Shown here: positions 59,896 through 64,000 of the stretch, one piece after another
Numbering within the stretch: position 1 is the first letter of the stretch
Layout: each line of letters starts with the position of its first letter
NCBI GenBank assembly: GCA_910588955.1
Contig: CAJURQ010000003.1
Span: forward strand, 1 to 64,000
Length of the DNA: 64,000 bases
Source of the DNA: an uncultured Lachnospiraceae bacterium
GTDB lineage: Bacteria; Bacillota; Clostridia; Lachnospirales; Lachnospiraceae
Reading direction: 5' to 3'
Program-made: the position numbers and the translations under genes
Notes under the pieces: model-generated
Seen by the model: only the letters and a program-made list of their open reading frames with translations
The model's database searches: none
Told to the model about the DNA's origin: nothing

Positions 59896-61314
59896 ATGAT
59901 TTGTTATCAGTGTGGCTGTACGCTGTCTGAACATGATTTTTGCACGAACTGCGGTGCCGATGTAGCCCTTTATAAGAGGATCATATATATATCCAACCGT
60001 TTCTACAACGACGGACTGGAGCGGGCAAGCGTCAGAGATCTGACGGGTGCGATTACAAGTTTGCGGCAGTGCCTTAAATTTGATAAGAATAATGTGGAAG
60101 CGAGAAACCTTCTCGGGCTGGTCTATTTTGAGACCGGTGAGGTTGTGGCGGCATTAAGCGAGTGGGTTATCAGTAAGAACCTGCGTCCGAAGAAGAACAT
60201 TGCGGACGATTATATCAACATGATCCAGACGAACCAGAACCGTCTGGACACCATCAATCAGACCATCAAGAAATATAATCAGGCGCTCACTTACTGCAAT
60301 CAGGACAGTCTTGATCTGGCGGTGATTCAGTTGAAGAAGGTACTGTCCTTAAATCCGAAGTTTATTCGGGCACACCAGCTTCTTGCGCTTTTGTATATCA
60401 ACAGCGAGGAGTGGGAGCGGGCGAAAAGGGAGCTGACCAAGTGTCTTGAGATTGACACGAACAATACGGCGACCCTTCGTTATCTGAAGGAAGTGAACGA
60501 GATGCTGCTTCCCGAGGAGGGCGTGAAGAACGCGCCGAAGAAAAAGAAGGACGAGGTCGTCAAGTACCAGAGCGGCAATGAGACGATCATCCAGCCGGTA
60601 AATATGAAAGAGGGCAGGGGCGTTACCTCCCTGTTGAATCTGGGAATCGGACTTGCTATCGGTATTGCGATTGCTTTTTTCCTGATCCTGCCGGCGCGGA
60701 TACAGACCGCAAGGGCGAGTCTTGACGAGGACTTGCGCAAGGTCAGCGAGCAGTCCGACGCGAAGACGGCGACCATCGACGAACTGCAGCAGCAGCTCGG
60801 GGAGCTGCAGGCGCAGAACGAGACGCTGCAGCAGGATCTGACGGCGTATATGGGGAAGGACGGCACGCTGCAGTCCGTGGAAAGCCTGATGAAAGCGGCG
60901 GGCGCATATCTTACGAACCCCGAGGACGTCACCGTGGTGGCGGATTATCTGACGGAGATCGAGGAGGAGCGCGCGCAGGAAGAAGAACACGAAAACTCGG
61001 AGGCGTTTGAGAGCCTTTACAATACTCTGTTAGCGCTCGTAGGACCGCAGATTGCGGAGTCTTATGACGAGGACGGTCATGCGGCGTTCTGGGCGGGGAA
61101 TTATGCGGACGCCATTCCGAATCTGGAAAAGGCGTTCCAGTATGACGCCACCAACGGGCAGGCGCTCTTTGATCTGGCGAACTCCTACTACCGCATGGGC
61201 GATGAGGCGAAGGCGAGGGAAATTTATCAGCAGGTGATCGAGCTGTTCCCCAACACGGAGAAGGCGGATAAGTCCAAGGTCACGCTGGCGCAGATAGAAG
61301 GCACGGCGGAGTAG
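59896..61314 (+). CDS. Zinc-ribbon, TPR and single-TM protein
   Basis: A 472-aa protein with an N-terminal zinc ribbon (CYQCGC and FCTNCGAD, residues 3-21), TPR repeats (about 30-210; AITSLRQCLKFDKNNVEARN, LAVIQLKKVLSLNPKFIRAH), a basic linker, one membrane helix (about 246-270), a coiled coil (about 272-320) and a further TPR at the C terminus (GNYADAIPNLEKAFQYDATN). The TPR on both sides of the membrane and the ribbon suggest a scaffold linking cytoplasmic and wall-side partners. Last in the folC cluster, followed by a terminator. No specific function known. Confidence 0.85.
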   Translation: MICYQCGCTLSEHDFCTNCGADVALYKRIIYISNRFYNDGLERASVRDLTGAITSLRQCLKFDKNNVEARNLLGLVYFETGEVVAALSEWVISKNLRPKKNIADDYINMIQTNQNRLDTINQTIKKYNQALTYCNQDSLDLAVIQLKKVLSLNPKFIRAHQLLALLYINSEEWERAKRELTKCLEIDTNNTATLRYLKEVNEMLLPEEGVKNAPKKKKDEVVKYQSGNETIIQPVNMKEGRGVTSLLNLGIGLAIGIAIAFFLILPARIQTARASLDEDLRKVSEQSDAKTATIDELQQQLGELQAQNETLQQDLTAYMGKDGTLQSVESLMKAAGAYLTNPEDVTVVADYLTEIEEERAQEEEHENSEAFESLYNTLLALVGPQIAESYDEDGHAAFWAGNYADAIPNLEKAFQYDATNGQALFDLANSYYRMGDEAKAREIYQQVIELFPNTEKADKSKVTLAQIEGTAE

Positions 61315-61365
61315 AGCGAGGGAGCCGCTGCATACGAAAGAAAAAAGAATAGATAAGACGCGAAA

Positions 61366-61397
61366 GAGAATGTGATGGAAACATCATGTTCTTTTTT
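61366..61397 (+). terminator. Terminator after the TPR gene
   Basis: GAGAATGTGATG (61366-61377) pairs with CATCATGTTCTT (61382-61393) around GAAA, followed by further Ts. Confidence 0.78.
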
Positions 61398-61414
61398 GTT
61401 TGTAAATAAGCGCA

Positions 61415-61542
61415 GACGAAACAATCAATTCTTCGTCGCCGCGCTTTCGCTCCGTTTCGAGCGTAGCAGACGCTAAACTCGTGAAAACCTCGTTAAGCGC
61501 TGACGCTCTCCAAGGGGCTCCTTAAGAATAGATTGTTTCATC
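61415..61542. repeat. MITE-like 128-bp element with terminal inverted repeats
   Basis: GACGAAACAATCAATTCTT (61415-61433) matches the reverse complement of 61524-61542 at 17 of 19 positions. The interior is full of short GC-rich palindromes (such as CGCTC/GAGCG) and has no ORF. Its size, terminal repeats and intergenic position suggest a non-autonomous mobile element or a structured RNA; no target duplication is evident to me. Confidence 0.5.
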
Positions 61543-61608
61543 TTAGGCTTGTGGCAAGGCAAAGAATAGGATGTTTGTGAATCAGTGGAAAAGGAGGGTT
61601 TACATAAT

Positions 61609-61920
61609 ATGGACGAGGACTATAAGGTGATTGACAATTATCTAATGATACGGATGCCGGCTGAGATAGACCATCACAAATCAGTTGACATAAGTAAACG
61701 AGCGGACAGGTATATCGTCTCGAAGCAGGTGGGAAATGTGGTGTTTGATTTCGAGAGGACAACCTTTATGGACAGTTCGGGCGTGGGGGTTATTCTCGGG
61801 CGCTACCGGAAGATCTCGTGCTTTGGGGGGAAGGTGTACGCAGTGAACGCGGGCAGCAGGATCAGAAGGATTCTCCTCCTGTCGGGGCTTGAAAATATAG
61901 TGGAACTGATTGAAAATTAA
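61609..61920 (+). CDS. spoIIAA: Anti-anti-sigma factor SpoIIAA
   Basis: A 103-aa STAS protein that frees sigma-F from SpoIIAB in the forespore. The phosphorylation site is in FMDSSGVGVILGR (S56/S57). The start at 61609 (MDEDYKV) follows AAAGGAGGG. First gene of the spoIIA operon; spoIIAB begins 25 nt later. Confidence 0.95.
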   Translation: MDEDYKVIDNYLMIRMPAEIDHHKSVDISKRADRYIVSKQVGNVVFDFERTTFMDSSGVGVILGRYRKISCFGGKVYAVNAGSRIRRILLLSGLENIVELIEN

Positions 61921-61945
61921 CTATTTAACGTAAAAGGAGGAAGAT

Positions 61946-62434
61946 ATGATAGAGGTTACGGAGAAGAAAGATTACAGGCTGGTGACGAACGAGATGCGCC
62001 TGGAATTTGCGGCGGTGTCGGACAATGAGGCGTTTGCGAGAATGGCGGTGGCGGCGTTTATCGCCCCGTTAAATCCTACGCTGGAGGAACTTTCCGACGT
62101 GAAGACTGCGGTGTCCGAGGCGGTGACAAACGCGATCATCCACGGTTACGGGAATAAAGGGCGTGTGACGGACAGGGTGCAGATGAACTGCGAGCTGAAG
62201 GGCAGTATTTTGGAGGTGGAGATCGTAGACCGGGGTGTGGGGATGGAGGATGTGAACCGCGCGATGGAACCGCTTTTTACGACCAGACCCGAATGGGAGC
62301 GTTCCGGGATGGGCTTTGCTTTTATGGAGGCGTTTATGGATGAACTGGAGGTTTTCTCCGAACCGGAGTTGGGGACGACCGTGCGTATGTATAAAAAGAT
62401 CGGGCTTGGCGGCTGGATCGTAAACGAGGAGTAG
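61946..62434 (+). CDS. spoIIAB: Anti-sigma F factor / serine kinase SpoIIAB
   Basis: A 162-aa GHKL ATPase-type anti-sigma factor that holds sigma-F and phosphorylates SpoIIAA. The N box reads VSEAVTNAIIHGYGN, with DRGVGMED and SGMGFAFMEAF as later ATP-site motifs. AAAGGAGGA precedes the start. It is followed after 3 nt by sigF. Confidence 0.96.
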   Translation: MIEVTEKKDYRLVTNEMRLEFAAVSDNEAFARMAVAAFIAPLNPTLEELSDVKTAVSEAVTNAIIHGYGNKGRVTDRVQMNCELKGSILEVEIVDRGVGMEDVNRAMEPLFTTRPEWERSGMGFAFMEAFMDELEVFSEPELGTTVRMYKKIGLGGWIVNEE

Positions 62435-62437
62435 CCT

Positions 62438-63193
62438 ATGGAGGAAACTGCCGTATTAATCGAACGATCACAGGCAGGAGATAAAGAGGCGAGAGAGGTA
62501 CTGATAGAGGAAAATTTAGGTTTGGTGCGGCATATTGTCAAACGTTTCACGGGCAGGGGATACGATGCGGAGGATTTGTTCCAGATCGGCTGTATCGGTC
62601 TGATCAAGGCGATCGACAAGTTTGACCTGCAGTTCGGGGTTCGCTTTTCCACCTACGCTGTGCCCATGATTCAGGGGGAGATCAAGCGCTTTCTGAGGGA
62701 CGACGGTATGGTGAAGGTGAGCCGCACCCTCAAGGAAAACGGCTGGAAGATCAAGCAGGCGGCGGAGAGACTGTCCCAGATTTACGGCAGGGATGCGACC
62801 CTGCAGGAGCTTTCCGCGGAGACGGAGCTTTCCGTAGAAGATATCGTGATGGCGCTTGACGCCAATGTGGAGGTGGAGTCCATCTACAAGTCCGTCTACC
62901 AGTCCGACGGCAACGAGATTTACCTCGTAGATCAGGTGGTGGGGGACGGCGTGGGCTGCACGGCGGGACTGAACCGGGCGAGCGAGGATGTGGAAAAGGA
63001 AAAAATTTTGAACCACATGCTTTTAGAACAGCTTATGGGGACACTCTCGGAGACGGAGAGGCAGCTCATCCGGATGCGCTATTTTCAGGACAAGACGCAG
63101 GTGGAGGTGGCGAAGAGCCTCGGCATCAGTCAGGTGCAGGTCAGCCGGATGGAGAAGCGGATTTTGCTGCGGATGAGGAGAGAGGTGGGGTGA
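62438..63193 (+). CDS. sigF: RNA polymerase sporulation sigma factor F
   Basis: A 251-aa sigma-70-family factor for early forespore transcription. Region 2 is present (GLVRHIVKRFTGRGYDAEDL, FQIGCIGLIKAIDKFD, FSTYAVPMIQGEIKRFLRDD), as are region 3 and region 4 (TERQLIRMRYFQDKTQVEVA, GISQVQVSRMEKRIL). Third gene of the spoIIA operon. Its presence shows the organism has the endospore programme. Confidence 0.96.
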   Translation: MEETAVLIERSQAGDKEAREVLIEENLGLVRHIVKRFTGRGYDAEDLFQIGCIGLIKAIDKFDLQFGVRFSTYAVPMIQGEIKRFLRDDGMVKVSRTLKENGWKIKQAAERLSQIYGRDATLQELSAETELSVEDIVMALDANVEVESIYKSVYQSDGNEIYLVDQVVGDGVGCTAGLNRASEDVEKEKILNHMLLEQLMGTLSETERQLIRMRYFQDKTQVEVAKSLGISQVQVSRMEKRILLRMRREVG

Positions 63194-63200
63194 AAGGGAA

Positions 63201-63229
63201 TTGCCATTTCCAGTCTCCTATGGTAGAGT
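63201..63229 (+). promoter_or_regulatory. Possible promoter of the AAA-ATPase gene
   Basis: TTGCCA (63201-63206), 17 nt, TAGAGT (63224-63229), with TATAAA just after it as an alternative -10. It lies in the short gap after sigF. Confidence 0.4.
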
Positions 63230-63271
63230 ATAAATTAAATGGAAATATCGTTAGGAGAAAGGCGGTCTGGC

Positions 63272-64000
63272 ATGACATTTAAGGTTGGTGTAGGAAAATC
63301 AGACTTTGAAGCTCTGCGTAAATCTAATAATTATTATGTGGATAAAACAGATATTATGTATGAGCTTGTAGAAGAGACGGACAATCAGGTTACGCTGTTT
63401 ACAAGACCGCGGAGATTTGGCAAGACTCTGATGATGAGTATGCTGTCAAATTTTTTCAGTATAAGAAAAGACAGTAAAAGTATATTTGAGGGTCTTAAGA
63501 TTACGGAGCATAAGGAATTTTGTGAGAAGTGGATGAATCAGTATCCGGTGCTTTTTGTTTCCTTTAAGGATGCTGAAGCAGATGAGTTTGACATTGCGTA
63601 CGATAAATTAAAAAATGTCATTGCGGATATTTGTAAATCAGTAGCTGATTTAGTGGAAGAACCAAGCGTTAATCGCGCTGATGCGCAGATTTTTGAAAGA
63701 TTGATGTTTAACGAGGCTTCTGATGCGGAAGTGCAGGGGGCTCTTAAAACGATCATGCGTTTGATGCATGATGTTTATGGTAAAAAGGTGATACTTCTGA
63801 TCGATGAATATGACGTACCTCTGGCAAAGGCTAGTGAGAAAGATACAAAGATGAATAAATATTATTCATCCATGCTTGATGTGATCAAAGGTATCATGGG
63901 CACAGCGCTCAAGGATAATGAATTTCTGGAGTTTGCCGTAATTACGGGATGTCTTCGCATCGCGAAGGAGAGTATATTTACGGGCGCGAATAATTTTGCT
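63272..64000 (+). CDS. AAA-ATPase-like protein, 3' end outside the window
   Basis: At least 243 residues in frame to the edge. It starts MTFKVGVGKSDFEAL behind AGGAG at 63253-63257. DKTDIMYELVEE, TRPRRFGKTLMMSML (P-loop variant) and KKVILLIDEYDVPLAKA (Walker B) identify the AAA-ATPase-like family that usually carries a C-terminal PD-(D/E)XK nuclease domain. That domain would lie beyond the window. These genes occur in many copies in Lachnospiraceae and Bacteroidetes and are thought to be mobile-element associated. The codon use is clearly more AT-rich than the spoIIA genes beside it, which suggests transfer. Confidence 0.88.
   Translation, partial: MTFKVGVGKSDFEALRKSNNYYVDKTDIMYELVEETDNQVTLFTRPRRFGKTLMMSMLSNFFSIRKDSKSIFEGLKITEHKEFCEKWMNQYPVLFVSFKDAEADEFDIAYDKLKNVIADICKSVADLVEEPSVNRADAQIFERLMFNEASDAEVQGALKTIMRLMHDVYGKKVILLIDEYDVPLAKASEKDTKMNKYYSSMLDVIKGIMGTALKDNEFLEFAVITGCLRIAKESIFTGANNFA

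Overview
The window looks like a chromosomal segment of a spore-forming, low-to-mid-GC Firmicute, most likely an unnamed Lachnospiraceae gut commensal. The reasons are a complete spoIIAA-spoIIAB-sigF operon, a T-box leader on valS, two CUT1 sugar ABC transporters without their own ATPases, GH130 mannan phosphorylases, a YesM/YesN-type two-component system, AzlCD, a DUF6465 protein and a PadR-DUF1700-DUF4097 operon. No rRNA, tRNA, CRISPR array, IS transposase or prophage was seen.

Layout. 1-5.7 kb: an intracellular GH13 amylase, then a heterodimeric ABC exporter pair behind a long leader with a 37-aa peptide and a terminator hairpin (probable attenuation). 5.7-15.4 kb: a beta-manno-oligosaccharide module with a LacI regulator, a frameshifted AraC regulator, a CUT1 binding protein and two permeases, a cellobiose/mannobiose 2-epimerase and two GH130 phosphorylases. 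Related GTTAA palindromes sit just after the -10 at all three promoters. 15.4-24.1 kb: a 2095-aa secreted repeat protein (acidic repeats, DUF285 repeats, Ig-like and InlB-like modules) and a SpoIID-like/PG-binding/LysM wall protein. 24.1-29.3 kb: TrkA-TrkH potassium uptake, YbaK deacylase, DUF6465 and AzlC-AzlD. 29.4-35.0 kb: a YtrA-type GntR regulator with an ABC-2 transporter, PadR-DUF1700-DUF4097, PspC and an ECF S component.

35.1-48.8 kb: a second glycan module with a large GH94/GH161-like phosphorylase, GH30, a CUT1 binding protein and two permeases. A small convergent locus resembling a type I toxin-antitoxin module follows, then a large lipoprotein binding protein with a YesM/YesN sensor kinase and response regulator. 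48.8-53.0 kb: divergent cyclic-di-GMP genes, a sugar-binding-domain/GGDEF fusion and a 7TM/HD-GYP protein. 53.0-64.0 kb: YefM-YoeB toxin-antitoxin, T-box and valS, FapA-like protein, folC, a 48-aa protein, a zinc-ribbon/TPR membrane protein, a 128-bp terminal-inverted-repeat element, the spoIIA operon and an AAA-ATPase gene running off the window.

Metabolic reading (inference). Imported beta-1,4-mannobiose is epimerised to mannosyl-glucose and cleaved by the phosphorylases to mannose 1-phosphate. The second module probably handles beta-glucan oligosaccharides with the phosphorylase and GH30. Both transporters must borrow an ATPase encoded elsewhere (MsmX type). The most unusual material is non-coding: the attenuator before the exporter, the putative convergent type I toxin-antitoxin locus at 43.1-43.6 kb, dense hairpin spacers inside operons, the MITE-like element at 61.4 kb, and two G tracts of 10 and 11 bases in or at the end of AraC-type regulator genes.
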